A DNA stretch of 64,000 nt from Phascolarctos cinereus (lineage: Eukaryota > Chordata > Mammalia > Diprotodontia > Phascolarctidae): assembly GCF_002099425.1 (NCBI RefSeq), contig NW_018344037.1, positions 10,067,001-10,131,000 of the forward strand, read 5' to 3'. The notes beneath the pieces were generated by a model that did not search any database, had not been told where the DNA came from, and saw only the letters and a list, made by a program, of their open reading frames with translations. A program made the translations under genes and the position numbers. Each line of letters starts with the position of its first letter. Position 1 is the first letter of the stretch. Of this stretch, positions 24,490 to 37,152 are shown one piece after another.

Positions 24490-25440
24490 AGGATGTCAGA
24501 GGCCATCGAGTTTAACCCTAGTCTGAAAAAAATCCCTACTATAACAGATCTGATCAAAGGTTATATTCCTATAGGAGCATCTCCAATGGGGGTGGCGTAT
24601 CTTACCACTTCCTTAACTAGAATAATAACTACATCTACATTTCTATAGTGTTTTAACATTTGCCAAGTGATTTATATATTTTAACTCATTTGATACCCAT
24701 GATAAACCTATGTGGCTGTAATTATTTTTATTATTTCCATTTTACAGATGAGGAAACTGAGACACAGTGAGGTTAAGTAATTTGCCCAAGATCACACAGC
24801 TAGTCAAGATCTGAGGCTGGATTTGAACTTAAATTTCCTGACTCTATGTCCCATGCTTTCTCCACTGTGCCACCCAGCTTCTGCCCTATGCACTTTATAT
24901 TATTTCTAGATAGTTCTAATTATTGAGAAAGCTTTCTTTTTTTTTGGGGGGGTGACATTAAGCCAAAATTTGCCTCTGCAAATTTCATTGTTCCTACTTT
25001 TATCCTCCATCACTGAATGAAACAAATCTAATATTCTTACAAAGAGACTGATCATATCCCTCCTTGTTCTTCTGTTCTTCAGGCAAAGCATTATGAGTTT
25101 TTCCAACTAATATTCATCTGATATTGACCCAGGGACGTCCGTCTTTGGTTTTGACTTCCTCTGGATACTGTCTAGCTCATTGTTGTCCTAAAAATGTGGT
25201 GCCCATTGAATACAATATTCTAGCTGGGCTCTGACCAAGGCATAGTACAGATCCTCTATCACCTCCTCCTTTGATAAGGACTCAGAGTCATTCATTTTTA
25301 TTGTTGCTTTCTTCTGGATATTCTCTAGCTCATTATTGTTCTTAAAGTATGGTATCCACAATTGACTATGATACTTCAGCTGTGCTCTAAGGTAGAGTAC
25401 AGATGCTCTATCACCTCCTTACTCCAGGTAGTTAGGCCTC
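24490..25440 (-). mobile_element. CR1/L3-type LINE, antisense, with internal duplication
   Basis: Phrases in the order of an antisense CR1 3' half are visible: 'gaggccatcgagtttaaccc', 'aatttgcctctgcaaattt', 'ctcctctggatactgtctagc', 'aaaatgtggtgcccattgaa', 'tacaatattctagctgggct' and 'tacagatcctctatcacctc'. The last block is present twice in tandem (about 25150-25255 and 25302-25412). A MIR-like SINE (24625-24885) interrupts the element. Confidence 0.7.
24625..24885 (-). mobile_element. MIR/CORE-type SINE, antisense, inside CR1/L3
   Basis: 'tccattttacagatgaggaa', 'gcccaagatcacacagctag', 'gatctgaggctggatttgaa' and 'ctccactgtgccacccagct' form a nearly full-length reverse-strand SINE. CR1-like sequence resumes after it at 24900 ('tagatagttctaattattg'). 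Confidence 0.85.
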
Positions 25441-26043
25441 TTAGTGTAGTCCAGCAGCAGTCCCTCAAATGACCCTCCAACTCAGTCTGTCACCACTCTT
25501 TCCTTGGCTGTTGGCCCTCATTCTCACTCAGCTAGTATCTGGAACCTATACTTTGCAAATCATGCCAAAGCTCGCTGATGCTGCCTCTCCTGGTTCTTGG
25601 CAGTCAGTAGGGTAAAGAGAAGTCAGGACCACCTTACCAGTTCCTCTCCTGCAAATTGTCTCTGTGTGGGTGACTGCCCTCTCTGGCTTCAGGCTGTTAT
25701 CACAGCTCTCTCCTCCTTCTTTCTCTTCATAAACTTCCTAATTATCAAGCATCAATAATCCTTGCTGTGTAACTCCTATCCTTCTCGACATCACAGTGCT
25801 CTTGGTTCCTTCTTTAATAAATTGGAGAAGGGGAAAGAAAATCCAAGAATAAGCAAAGACTTAATTTTGAGTTTTCAATAAGCTATTCATGAGTACTTAA
25901 CAATGAATGCTCAAAAGTAGCACTTAATATAAATTCAATGTTCTAAAAAAAATGTGTGCATTCTATTTCAACTCTCCTTTTTCTGCCAGCCTTAAGAGTT
26001 AGTGTTTCTTTAAGTTTTATGATTTGTTGTGTGATATGGTCAA

Positions 26044-26289
26044 GAGGTAGCTAGGTGACTCATTGGGTAGAGCAGTATGCCTGGAGTCAAGAAGACCTGA
26101 GTTCAAATTTGACCTCAGACACTTATTAGCTGTGTGACCCATTACTTAACCTCTGTTTGATTTAATCCACTGGAGAAGGATATGGAAAACCACTCTAGTA
26201 TCTTTGCTGAGAAAACTCCATGGACAGTATTGTCCATAGGATTATGAAGAGTTGGATATGGCTGAATGAACAGCAATAATAGCAACAAG
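26044..26289 (+). mobile_element. Marsupial SINE, long form
   Basis: The head is 'gaggtagctaggtgactcat' with 'gggtagagcagt', then B box 'gagttcaaatttgacc', 'tagctgtgtgaccc', 'ggagaaggatatggaaaacc' and 'gagttggatatggctgaatg', ending in an A-rich tail. It is the full-length long form. Confidence 0.9.
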
Positions 26290-26324
26290 TGTGATGCTTT
26301 CCTTAAAAATAAAACAAAACACAA

Positions 26325-26475
26325 CCCTGTGATGTATGTAAATATAATTATCCTCATTTTATATAAGATAAAACTGATGCTCAGAGAGGTTCATAGCTAC
26401 TAAGTATTGGAGTGAGGATTCATGATTTGAACACACCTTTTTTTTCCAAGCCTCTAGACTCTTTTCATTATGCTA
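26325..26475 (-). mobile_element. MIR-like SINE, antisense
   Basis: 'aattatcctcattttatata', 'aactgatgctcagagaggtt' and 'ttttccaagcctctagactc' are the reverse strand of a diverged MIR-like SINE. Confidence 0.65.
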
Positions 26476-26689
26476 TATTTTTTCTTTCTGTTCTTCTCAA
26501 TAGGAGGTGGGAATTTCTAGTTATACTTCATTGTTGATCTCTGAAGCACACTTTAAGGCAATTAAGAATTCAGTTACACTAGTGAAGAGTTTTTCAGATG
26601 AAGGATAAAGACTTGGGGCAGAGAGAGAACTCAGTGGGGGAAATCTATTAAATGCTTGGACTCTTTTCCAGATAAAGTCAGAATTATGC

Positions 26690-27390
26690 CCTCATCCTTT
26701 TCTCAGTTAATGGGCATTACATTTGTTTCCAGTTTTGTTTTGTTTTTTGCTATAACAAATACAATGAAAGAGCTGCTATAAATATTTGTCAACATATAGA
26801 TAGATCTTTTTCCTCTTTCTTTGCCATCTTTGCCAAAAGACTTAGCAGTGGTATCACTGAGTCAAAAGATATGTCTAATTTAGTAATTTGGGGACATAAA
26901 TCCAAACTGTTTTCCAGAATGGCTGCTCCCCCAGCCAGCAGCCAATATATCTGTCTTCCCACAACCCTTCCAAAAATTGTCATTTTCCTTTTTTGGCATC
27001 TTTCACAGTCTCATAGGTATGAGATAGAACCTTAAAGTTGTTTTTATCTTCATCTCTGTAGTACTGTTTATTTGAAATCATTAATTCCAAATACATATAC
27101 TTTTTTGGAATATTTGGAATTTTTTTCATGGCTTTTAGTAGCTTGGATTTCTTTCTTTGAGAACTGCTTAGTCTTATCTTTTGAACATTTATATATTAGA
27201 GAAAGGCTCTCAAATATTTAAATCAATTCTGTGTCTTCATAGATATAGTTATATAATACATACACATACATATGTATTTATACATATGTGTGTATCATGT
27301 CACATCTTTATTCGCTAGCAAAGAAACTTGCTGCAAAAATTTTTTCTACTTAACTGTTTCCCTTCTAATTTCAACCTAAGTCATTTTGTG
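26690..27390 (-). mobile_element. Old LINE-1 fragment (ORF2 C-terminus), antisense
   Basis: 'gagctgctataaatatttgt', 'actgagtcaaaagatatgtc', 'ccaaactgttttccagaatg' and 'caaaaattgtcattttcctt' match, in order, the antisense ORF2 C-terminal region seen better preserved at 36190-36500. The end beyond 27200 is uncertain. Confidence 0.75.
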
Positions 27391-28619
27391 CCCATAAACT
27401 TAAAAAAACCCCTAATATTCTGAAATTATTTTATCAAATAAAAAATAGGTTAACATTGACTATTTTATTAAAAAGTTTTAAATGAATAATTTTGAAAACA
27501 TAGTTGAATGGTATTTTAAGGTTTTCACTATCATTTTTATATCTTTTTTTGTAAATTGGTACACATAAAAATTCAAAATTACAATGCTCAACTAAGCAAT
27601 TAAGCACATTATCTAACACTATTGTCTCTTTTTGAATAATGAGCTGTTCGATTAAGAACCACCTATTTAATCAAGAAAATTCATTAATAGACATTTTATA
27701 GCTAATTAGTAGTTATTATTATAGTCAAGTTTCACTTGGGTTCCTTGAAGTTTAGGGATGTTATACTTCATTTTATGGCATTAAAGTTGTACTTGTCCTT
27801 TAGTAAATCACATACATAAATCATCCTTTTCTCTAAAAGTTGGTATATAATAACATGTACTTATAAATCAAGCAACTACTTAATGTCTATATGTCACCTG
27901 ATAACCTATTTTGGCTTTCCAAATAAGCAAAACTGCGAAATTAGAAGGAAGAAAAAAGTGATTTTCTTAGGAAAATCACTTAATCTCCCTTTACCTCCAA
28001 TTCCTCTTCTCTCAAATGATGGGGTTACACTGGATAAACACTAAGATTCCTTCTAGTTCTAAAAGTCTGTAATGAAGAATCAAATTTTCTATTACCTATC
28101 TCCCTTGCACTGGTTCCTCAAATAGAAACAGTGGTGAAGTAACAGAACTGGGGAGAAGTCAGTTGAATGAAAGGATCGATGAAAGGTGTGAATGAAATGA
28201 ATGGACTGAATGAAAGGACTACTTTAAATAATGTAGAAAAGTACAAATGGTGGCTAGTTATTACTGTATTTTGTATTATTGTAATTGTATCATTGAATCT
28301 TTGTACCTGTTTGTTTTTATCTATTGATGATATGCTGTAGTAGAAGCTTCTTAAGAGGATGAGGAAAGGCATATTTCATTCTTGACTCAAGTTGCTACAG
28401 TGTTAGAAGTCATGAGAGGGTTTATTTGACATTTTTAGTGCAGCAGATTTTTATAAAGGCTTGTATGTTATCACTTCCTTTGATATAAAATTTCATTACT
28501 TGGCATTGACAATGCTTAGCTTATTTATTCTCTTTAGGGCCTTCCTTTGCATCTACTTACAAAACCCAGGGCAAGATTGTTTGAAGCAAGGTAATTTTGT
28601 TTTGTCTTTAGTCTACCCA

Positions 28620-28812
28620 TCCATTCCCACTGTGGAGCTAGTGTAATGCAGTATAAAGGATTCTGGATATAGAGGATGTAATTTCAAATCACAATGCTTC
28701 CACTTACTACGTGAGTGTCCTTGGGTAAGTTACTGATCAGGCATTCATTTTTTTCTTTAGTTAAATGAGGAACTTAGACCAAATGCCTCCTAACTCAATC
28801 TATGAGCCTACA
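28620..28812 (+). mobile_element. MIR-like SINE, sense
   Basis: 'gagctagtgtaatgcagtat', 'acttactacgtgagtgtcct', 'tgggtaagttactgatc' and 'aaatgaggaacttagacc' follow the order of a sense MIR-like SINE. Confidence 0.65.
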
Positions 28813-29309
28813 ACTATCACCTTAATGTCACTAGTCACACAGGGGTTCCTCCTGTGGTGCCTTACTTAATGGCTCAATACAACCCATAGAGAATCATTAA
28901 ATATAAGACCCCCAATCTCATTAGATTCCATGCCCAATGCATGGATCATTTCGATAGAATACCACTTGACTGAAACGTTAGCAAAGAGAACAGAGATGGC
29001 CAACCAACAGCTAACCATAGAAAAGAGACACATGGATTGGATACAAGTTCTAATAGCAAGAATTACAGAAGATAAAAGATCTGTTTTCAGAAGGTGGAGG
29101 TTGGGGGATAAAGTGGGTAAAAGGGAATTTTTCAATGACTTTTAGAAAGTTAACGGTACTTCTGTGTCTGCCTGTGCCAGATAACTAGTGGATGCACAGA
29201 AGTTCAGGTCTTCTGACTAATAGAAAAGGAGATGTTAGAAGAATGTTTTGTTGCCCTATGGATTATCATGCAGAATCAAATCTATCTGAAAAGCATAAAT
29301 TTTTTCCTT

Positions 29310-29760
29310 TATTAAAAAACACTTATTAAGCACATGCTATGTGCCAGGCATAGTGCTAGGCTCTAGGACTATGAGGTGGGCTGGGAATTGATTTAAATGT
29401 AGCAAAGCTGGCAATAGCTGATAAGGAACTTGTCCTAATTTGGGCTTTGGATGAACGACTATCTGGAAGGAAAGGGCCACTCTAAGTTTTCTAGATATGG
29501 TGAATAATCGAATATATGGAATGAAAAAGAATGAAGGATAAAGCATGATACCAAGTTTGCAAATTTAGGTGACTGGAAGGATGTGGTAAGCTTTACAGAA
29601 ATATATAAATTTGGAGGAAAAAAGTGGGCTGGGGGAGAATATAATGAGTTCTATTTTAGACATATTGAGTATGGCTCTGGGACATCCAGTTTAAAATACC
29701 CAATAGGAACTTGCTAAGGTGAAGGAAAGGACAAGTGATGTTTTCTTATAAAAACAGATC
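29310..29760 (-). mobile_element. L2-type LINE, antisense, internally deleted
   Basis: The 3' end ('cacttattaagcacatgcta', 'tgccaggcatagtgctaggc') is followed directly by blocks that are normally further inside: 'ggtgactggaaggatgtggt', 'gataatgagttct'-like 29650 and 'gggacatccagtttaaaata'. The same inner blocks recur in the copy at 32836-33730. Confidence 0.65.
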
Positions 29761-30602
29761 AGCAGCTGATGAATTTTTAAAGTATCTTTCTTTTTTAATA
29801 TAAATTTATTTATTTTTAGTTTTCAATATTCACTTCTACAAGTTTTTGAGTTACAAATTTCTCACCCCTCCCCCCATCCCAAGATGGCATGCATTCTGAA
29901 TACCCCTTCCCCTGTCTGCCTTCTCTTCTATCTCTCCCCCTCTTCTCTTATCCCCTTCCCCTTCTATTTTCCTGTAGGCAGGATAGATTTCTGTACCCCA
30001 TTTCCTGTATTTCTTATTTACCAGTTGCATGTGAAAGCATTTTTTTAAACATGTGATTTTAAAACTTTGAGTTACAAATTTTCTCCCTTCCTCCCTCCCC
30101 ACCCACCCTCATTGAAAAGGCAAGCAACTCAATATAGGTTGTACATGTGCAGTTATGCAAAACACTTCCATAGTAGACATGTTGTGAAAAACTAACTCTA
30201 TTTCCCTTAATCCTATCCTGCCCTCCCATTTATTCTATTCTTTCTTTTGACTCTGTCCCTCCTCAGAAGTATTTGCTTCTGATTACCCTCTTTCCCAATC
30301 TGCCCTCCTCTCTATCACCCCCTGCTCTCTTGTCCCCTTCTCCCCTATTTTCCAGGGTAAGACAGATTTCCATACCCAATTGAATGTGTATGTTATTCTC
30401 TCCTTAAGCCAAATCCTATGAGAATAAGATTCCTCATTCCCTCTCACCTTCCCCTGTTTCCCCTCCACTGTGAGAGACTTTTCTTTCTGTTTTTTTTTGT
30501 GAGATAATTTACCCCATTCTCCCTCTCCCTTTCTTCTCCGAGTATCATCCTCTTTCATCCCTTAATTTTATTCTCCAGATATGACCCCTTAATCTTCAAC
30601 TC

Positions 30603-30650
30603 ACCCTGTGCCCTCTATCTATCTATATATACATACATACATACAATTTT
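30603..30650. repeat. (TATC)n/(CATA)n simple repeat in the HAL1 3' UTR
   Basis: Short tetranucleotide runs 'tctatctatctata' and 'catacatacataca'. Confidence 0.85.
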
Positions 30651-30879
30651 TTCCTTCAACTACCCTAATACTGACAAAGTCTCATGAGTTACAAATATCA
30701 TCTTTCCATGCAGGAATGTAAACAGTTCAATCTTAATAAGTCTCTTATGATTTCTCTTTCCTGTTTACCTCTTCATGTTCCACTGAGTCCTGTATTTGAA
30801 AGTCAAATTTTCTATTCAGCTCTGGTCTTTTCATCAGGAATGCTTGAAAGTCCTCTATTTCACTGAATGACCATTTTTT

Positions 30880-31841
30880 CCCCTGAAGGATTATACTCAG
30901 TTTTGCTGGGTAGGTGATTCTTGGTTGTAATCCTATCTCCTTTGCCCTCCGGAATATTATATTCCATGCCCTGGTCCTTTAATGTAGAAGCTGCTAAATC
31001 TTGTGTTATCCTGATTGTGTTTCCACAGTACTTGAATTGTTTCCTTCTGGCAGCTTGTAATATTTTCTCCTTGACCTGGGAACTCTGGAATTTGGCTACA
31101 ATATTCCTAGGAGTTTTCCTTTGGGATCTCTTTCAGGAGGAGATCTGTGGATTCTTTCAATTTCTATTTTGCCCTCTGGTTCTAATATATCAGGGCAGTT
31201 TTCCTTGATAATTTCTTGAAAGATGATGTCTAGGCTCTTTTTTGATCATGGCTTTCAGATAGTCCAATAATTTTTAAATTCTCTCTCCTGGATCTATTTT
31301 CCAGGTCAGTGTTTTTCCAATGAGATATTTCACATGTTTTCTAATTTTTCATTCTTTTGGATGTTTTACAGTGTCTTGATTTCTCATAAAGTCACTAGCT
31401 TCCAATTGCTCTATTCTAATTTTTAAGGAAGTATTTTCTTCAGTAATCTTTTGGACTTCCTTTTCCATTTGGCCAATTTTTCTTTTTAGGGCATTTTTCT
31501 CCTCATTGGCTTTTTGGACCTCTTTTGCCATTTGGGTTAGGCTTTTTTTAAGGTGTTATTTTCTTCAGTATTTTTTGGGTCTCCTTTAGCAAGCTGTTGA
31601 CTTTTTTTCATGATTTTCTTGCATCACTCTCATTTCTCTTCCCAGTTTTTCCTCTACTTCCCTTACTTGCTTCTCAAAATCCCTTTTGAGCTCTTCCAAG
31701 GCCTGGGACTGATTCATATTTTTCTTGGAGGCTTTGGATGTAGGAGCTTTGACTTTGTTGTCTTCTTCTGGTTGTATATTTTGATCTTCTTTTCACCAAA
31801 GTAAGATAATATAGTCTGACTCTTTTTGCCTGCTTGCTCAT
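30880..31841 (-). pseudogene. HAL1/L1 ORF1 remnant (RNA-binding chaperone)
   Basis: ORF1 protein of LINE-1 relatives coats the element's RNA as trimers formed by a coiled coil. Here the start ATG at 31841-31839 gives MSKQ, followed by charged sequence. A clear coiled coil lies at 31531-31349, with heptad-like stretches such as MAKEVQKANEEKNALKRK and ITEENTSLKIRIEQLEAS. Downstream, antisense blocks at 31250-30900 correspond to the RNA-binding and C-terminal domains. The frame is interrupted, so it is not expected to make a working protein. Confidence 0.75.
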
Positions 31842-32835
31842 GATCCCAGCCAATTACTTGAGTTTTAAACTCTTGTTAAGGTAAGAGTCTGCTTCCAATG
31901 TGGAGAGTGTACTGTCCCAAGCTTCAGGGGTTTGTGTAGCTGTTTTCAGAGATACTTGTAGGGACCTGTAAATTTTCAGTTCTTCCAAGGTGGTATGATA
32001 AGGGGCAGGTGTTTACTCCTTTCCTGGCCTGTGACCACAAGTATTCCTTTCTGTCCTGTAACTGTGAGGAGGGTTCCTTCCACAGCCACTACAAGCTCCA
32101 CCACACCAGCGTCCTCCTCACCCCAGCACTGCCCAGAACTGTGACCCAGATCCAAACAGGGCAAAGCAAGAGATTCCTGCCTCAGCACTGGCAAAGAGAT
32201 CCCTGCAGTCCCTCTCTGATCAGCCACTGGATTCCCCCTCAGTCTGTGGGCCGGAAGCTCGGAACCCCCCCCCCGGCCATGCTCTTGGGGAATGGAGCTG
32301 AAACCCCACCTTCCTCTCTGAGCACCGACAACAGACTTTTCCCACTGACCTTCTAAGTTGTCTTTGGCATTGTGGATTGAGGAGTCTGGAAACCTCCACA
32401 GCTGCCCGATTCAGTCCTCTGAGGCCTGCTCCAGGTTTGCTGCGGCCTGCCCACGCGCAGCTGCGCTGCCCCAGCCCGGCGTATACACCTTTCTGATCAA
32501 TCATCCAGGTTGTCTTGGGCTGGAAATTTGTTTCACTCTGTCTTTTTGTGGGTTCTGCTGCTTCAGAATTTGTTTAGAGCCATTTTTTATGAGTATTTGG
32601 AGGGGTTTGGGGGACAGCTCAAGCAAGTCACTGCTTTCACTCTCCCATCTTGGCTCCGCCCCCCTAGAGTATCTTAATGATAATGTCATTTGCCAAAAGG
32701 AATAGGAAGAGACAAAGGGAACTGCCGTTCCTGCCCTGATTTTGATCAACAAAGAAGACTTTGTTGCAAAAATAGAAATGAGAGAAACTTCAGGGAAAAT
32801 GAACCTCCCAACTGAGAATGAGAAAGAATATTCCA

Positions 32836-33730
32836 TTTAATTCAACAAATATGTTTAAGCATCTATTATATGCATGACACTTAATTAGGCACGGTGAATA
32901 CAAAGATAAAAATAAAACATTTTCTACCCATGGGAGTGTAAGGCAATTTCAGGAGGGAAGGAAGAGACTGACAACCAAGACAATCAAGAAAGGCCCTAGA
33001 GATGGTGGAAACTGTGCTTTGACTTGTAGAAATACAAGGATTCTGAGACAAAAATGAACAAATACATTTCAGATATTGGAGACTGCTTGCATGAAAACAA
33101 TCATCAGGAAGACTTTCAAGTAAGGGAAACAGGTACTATTCCAGTATAGTTGGAATTTAGAGGACATCAAGAGATTTGGTGGGGAAGGATTCTGGAAATG
33201 AAAGGTAGAACCATATGTTGGAGGGCCCTAAAATCCAGGCTGAAAAAGCTACATTTCCTACCCCACCCCAGAGTCACTACAGAACCACTGAAGATTTTTG
33301 AGTAGGAGAGTAATGTAGTTAGACCATTGCTTTAAGTACATTATTTGGCAGCTACATGGAAGATGGATTAGAGAGAAGATTGAAAACAGGGAGTAAATTA
33401 AGAATCTATTGCAATAGTTCAACTAAACTAAACTAAACTAAACTAGGATGGTGGCCTTGCAAATAGTGAGAAGGTGATGGATTCCAGAGATGCTGTGGAA
33501 GTGGATTTATCAAGACTTTGCCGTTACTTCTATATTGAGTATTTAAGAGGAAAGAGACAAATATAATGCCAAGGCAATAAATTTGTGTGACTGAGAAGAT
33601 AATGGTATCTTTAAAAACAAATAAATGAACAAAAAAACTAGGGAAGTTGTGATGAGGGATAGGCATGTTGGACCTGGTGAGTGTAAGATGCTAATAGTAT
33701 AACCAAGTTTAGATGTCTGGATACTCATTG
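32836..33730 (-). mobile_element. L2-type LINE, antisense, long 3' segment
   Basis: Blocks are in the antisense L2 order of marsupials: 'tttaagcatctattatatgc' and 'cacggtgaatacaaagataa' (3' end), 'ggagggccctaaaatccagg', 'gccactgaa'-like 33280, 'gcaatagttcaac' (33410), 'aggatggtggccttgc' and 'gatgctgtggaagtgg'. It is old and AT-shifted. A short pentamer array (CTAAA) lies at 33420-33444. Confidence 0.65.
33419..33445. repeat. (AACTA)n pentanucleotide array, about 5 units
   Basis: caactaaactaaactaaact-type units with no substitution, inside the antisense L2 copy. Confidence 0.95.
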
Positions 33731-35029
33731 TTTTACTATCTTATATTCAACTGGGCTATCTATTATATCAGATATTTTGAGTCCAGGAATAAAATGCTCT
33801 TTTAGATTATTCAAGATATAAACCTCTTTTTTGAAGTAAAAGCATTCTTCATTTGCAATTGGCTGGTCTCTGAAACTGGGACACAGCTTCACCTCTAGCC
33901 TCCTTTTTCTTCTTGAAGCCTGAGCTTATCTGTTCCCCCATTTTAATATCTTTCCATCTCCTATCTTCCTCATTCCTTCCTTCCTGATGGGGAAAACTAC
34001 ACTACCTATCAGTGAACTCACCAATAAGGAGCTACAATGTATACATTTATGCATTGTCTAATCATCATATTGATTAGCCAAAAAACTGCCTAAGTATCTG
34101 AAAAGCAAAATGTTGTTATTTTGAACTGGAGATCAAAAGAATTTAACTATATATACATAGAAAAAGCATCTGACAATAAAGGGATATTGCATAGTTGAAG
34201 GCAGCACATTTAATTTTCCATGTTCTTTAGCTGTTTGCTAATGTGCATAAATCAGTAAGCAGCTGAGGTGTTTCTGCTGTAGACATAACCATTTGGAAAC
34301 CCTCTTAGGTTTACTACCATTTTCCTGTTTGCAACATGACAAATATAACATTACTTGTTGCCACCAAGAGCCGAGAATGATGTATTATTCGATGGTATTA
34401 ATCTTACCTGGACTATATAAGATGTTCTGTACTGCAATGAAAACCATTAATCATCCATTTTTATTGCTTAATAGAGATATAATTTATGGAGAGCACAATT
34501 CTGATAAAAAAAGAAAATATATTTGCTAAGAATGTGTTGCTCTTAATTTGAGAGCTGAGAATTAGTTCTATTTTGAAGAAATTAATGCATGCAATTACAG
34601 TACTAATATGACCTTTATATGATGCTTTACTTAATGTTATCTCATTTTAGCTTTATAACACTCCCATGGTATAGCCCCAATGATGTTGCTAAGCAAAGTG
34701 AAACCTTACTAATTAATTTTGTGATTATTCTCAAAGAGGACAGGGCAAAATTTTGCTTTGTATTTCTATTTTTTTAAAGGAGCAGATAGGTAATCAAATG
34801 AAAAGAAAATGAACAAGATGATTTCTTAAGGAAAACAACAACAACAATAACAATGATCCAGATTATTAGAGGAATTGATTGAGATAACACTATGCTTCAC
34901 CTATAAGGAGAGACGAACATCAGATGCTGCTTTAATTTAAATGTTCAGGTCATTTTACAACCCAGCCAGACTGCTGTTGTTTTTCATTTATAACATATTT
35001 TCTCTTATCTCCATGCATTGACTTCCAGT

Positions 35030-35325
35030 GGCTGTCCCTACTGTCTGGAATATGTTCTTTCCTCACTATGACCCTTAGAATTTCTTTTGACTATCATGCA
35101 AGTGTCTTCTTCTAAATGAGGAGCCTTGGATAGTACAGCATTTTTCCTCCCTTTCTCCCCAAATGACTTTGCATCTATCTATATATGTATACATTTGTCT
35201 CCCCTAACTGAACTAAAGATCACTGAGGGCAGAGACTATTTTGCTTTTGTATTTATATCCTCAGCATCTTGAAGAGTGCCTAGAAAATAAATAAATATAT
35301 TAAAACTTCTTGTTGAATGATTATT
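35030..35325 (+). mobile_element. L2-type LINE, 3' end, sense
   Basis: 'ccagtggctgtccctactgt', 'ctggaatatgttctttcctc', 'gatcactgagggcagagact' and 'cctcagcatcttgaagagtg' are the terminal L2 blocks in sense order. Confidence 0.7.
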
Positions 35326-35935
35326 TGATTCATTAGAACAAAGTCCATGTTTGGCAGTTCTTCATATATGTGAAACTACTAAAACTATATCAGTTAAAAC
35401 ATACTTTATAGTTGGCATTTTTTTTAAACTCTCAGTCTGACTTTCCCAAGAGTTATTCTAAATTAATGACATTTTATGATTTTAGACAACAATTTATGGA
35501 ACTTCATATCATGATTATAGGTGTTTTTGTTTATTTACTAACATTTTAAAAAATTTTGAGTTCCAAATTCTCACCCTCTCTTTAGTCCCTCTGCTACCCA
35601 TTGAGAGAGCAAGTGCTATGAAATCCATTATCTATGTGAAGCCATACAAAATATATTTCCATATTAGATATGTTGAAAAAAATCAATAAAATTAAAGTTA
35701 AAAAAATGTCCTTCAATTTGCTCTTAGAGTTCATCAGTTCTCTCTCTGGAGTTGGACAGCATTTTTCATCAATTTTTGGAACTGTCATGTTGTATTGATG
35801 AGAGTAGCCAAGTGTTTCACTTGTTGATCATTGTTATAATATTGCTATTACTGTTTACAATTTTTTTTTTAGTTTTGTCATTTCACTTTGTGTCAGTTCA
35901 TATGTCTTTTTAGGTTTTTCTGAAAACATCCCCTT

Positions 35936-36102
35936 TGTAATTTATTTATTTATTTTTGCTTAGGTGTTTGGGGTGAAAGGACTTGCCCAGGGTCACACAG
36001 CTAGTAAATGTCAAGTATCTGAGGCCTGATTTGAACCTAGCTCCTCTTGACTCCAAGGCCAGAGCTGTATCCACTGCACCACCTAGCTGTCCCATGTAAT
36101 TT
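35936..36102 (-). mobile_element. WSINE-type SINE, antisense, with target duplication, inside L1
   Basis: The reverse-strand WSINE (35944-36094) shows 'cccagggtcacacagctagt', 'gaggcctgatttgaacctag' and 'ccactgcaccacctagctgt'. It is flanked by tgtaattt at 35936-35943 and 36095-36102. The L1 text on both sides joins without loss. Confidence 0.9.
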
Positions 36103-37152
36103 CTTATAGAACAATAGTACTGTGTAACAATCATATACCTCAGCTTGTTCAACCATTTTCCAACTGTTGAGCATCTCCTTAATTTCAAATTTTTTGCTAC
36201 CACATAAAAAGCTGCTATAAATACTTCTTGGACAAATGGGTCCTCTTCTCTTCTATTTAATCTCTTTGCATACAGACTTAGTAGTATTGCAGAGTTAAAG
36301 GGTATGTATGGTTTTATAGCCTTTTGGTCATAGTTTCAAATTGTTCTCCAGAATGGTTGGACTAGTTCACAACTCCACCAACAGTGCATTAGTATATCTG
36401 TTTTTCCACATCCCCTCCGGAATTTGTCATTTTCCTTTCCTGTCATGTTAGCCAATCTGATAGCTATTAGGTGGTACCTAAAAGTTGTTTTAATTTCCAT
36501 TTTCCTAACTCAAAAATCATTTAGAACATTTTTTTGTCTGACTATTGATAATTTTGATTTCTTTTTCTGAAAACTACTTGTTCATATCCTTTGACCATTT
36601 ACAAATTAGGGAAGTGCTCTTATTTTTATAAATTTGGCTCAGGTCCCTATATATGTGAGAAATGAGACCTTCATCAGAGAAACTTACTGCAAAATTATCC
36701 CCAGTTTCCTGCTTTTGTTTTAATAGGCTGCATTGGTTTTGTTTGTGCAAAGCCTTTTTCCATTCCATGTAATCGAAAATATCCATTTTATCTAATGTGA
36801 ACTTCTCTGTTTTTCTTTTTCGTCATAACGTCTTCCATTATCCATAGATCTGATAGGCGTTTTTCCCATGCTTCCCTAGTTTGCTCATGATATTACCCTT
36901 TATGTGTGATCATATACCCTTTTTGATCTTGTCTTTGTGTAAAGTATGAGATTTTGGTCTTTGTTAAATTTCTGGCAGACTGCTTTCCAGTTTTCCCAGA
37001 AATTTTTGTCAGATAGTGAGTTATTGCTTCAAAAGTTTAGATCCAAACATCCTAGTGTTATCAAACACTAGATTGCTCTCATCATTTATTTTTGTGTATT
37101 GTGTCTCTAACTTCTTCCATGATCAACTGCTGCATTTCTGTTCTATTCTAGA

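Larger units (their letters stand above)
29781..32675 (-). mobile_element. HAL1-like (ORF2-less) LINE-1 relative with target duplication
   Basis: This is a minus-strand element of about 2.9 kb. An 8-bp duplication, agtatctt, lies at 29781-29788 and 32668-32675. The 5' end at 32667 reads ggggcggagccaagatgg, the usual L1 start. Then come a GC-richer 5' UTR (32667-31842), ORF1 beginning ATG at 31841-31839 with a Glu/Lys-rich coiled coil (31531-31349), an RNA-binding-like part (about 31300-30880) and a long pyrimidine-rich 3' UTR on the plus-strand reading (30800-29789). No reverse-transcriptase ORF2 is present. That structure defines HAL1 elements, which depend on L1 for movement. The 3' UTR carries two related copies of one block. 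ORF1 is no longer open throughout. Confidence 0.85.

Noticed and set aside
30283-30558. Lys/Glu/Arg-rich minus-strand open frames
   Set aside because: They lie in the pyrimidine/purine-biased 3' UTR of the HAL1-like element and reflect base bias, not a gene.
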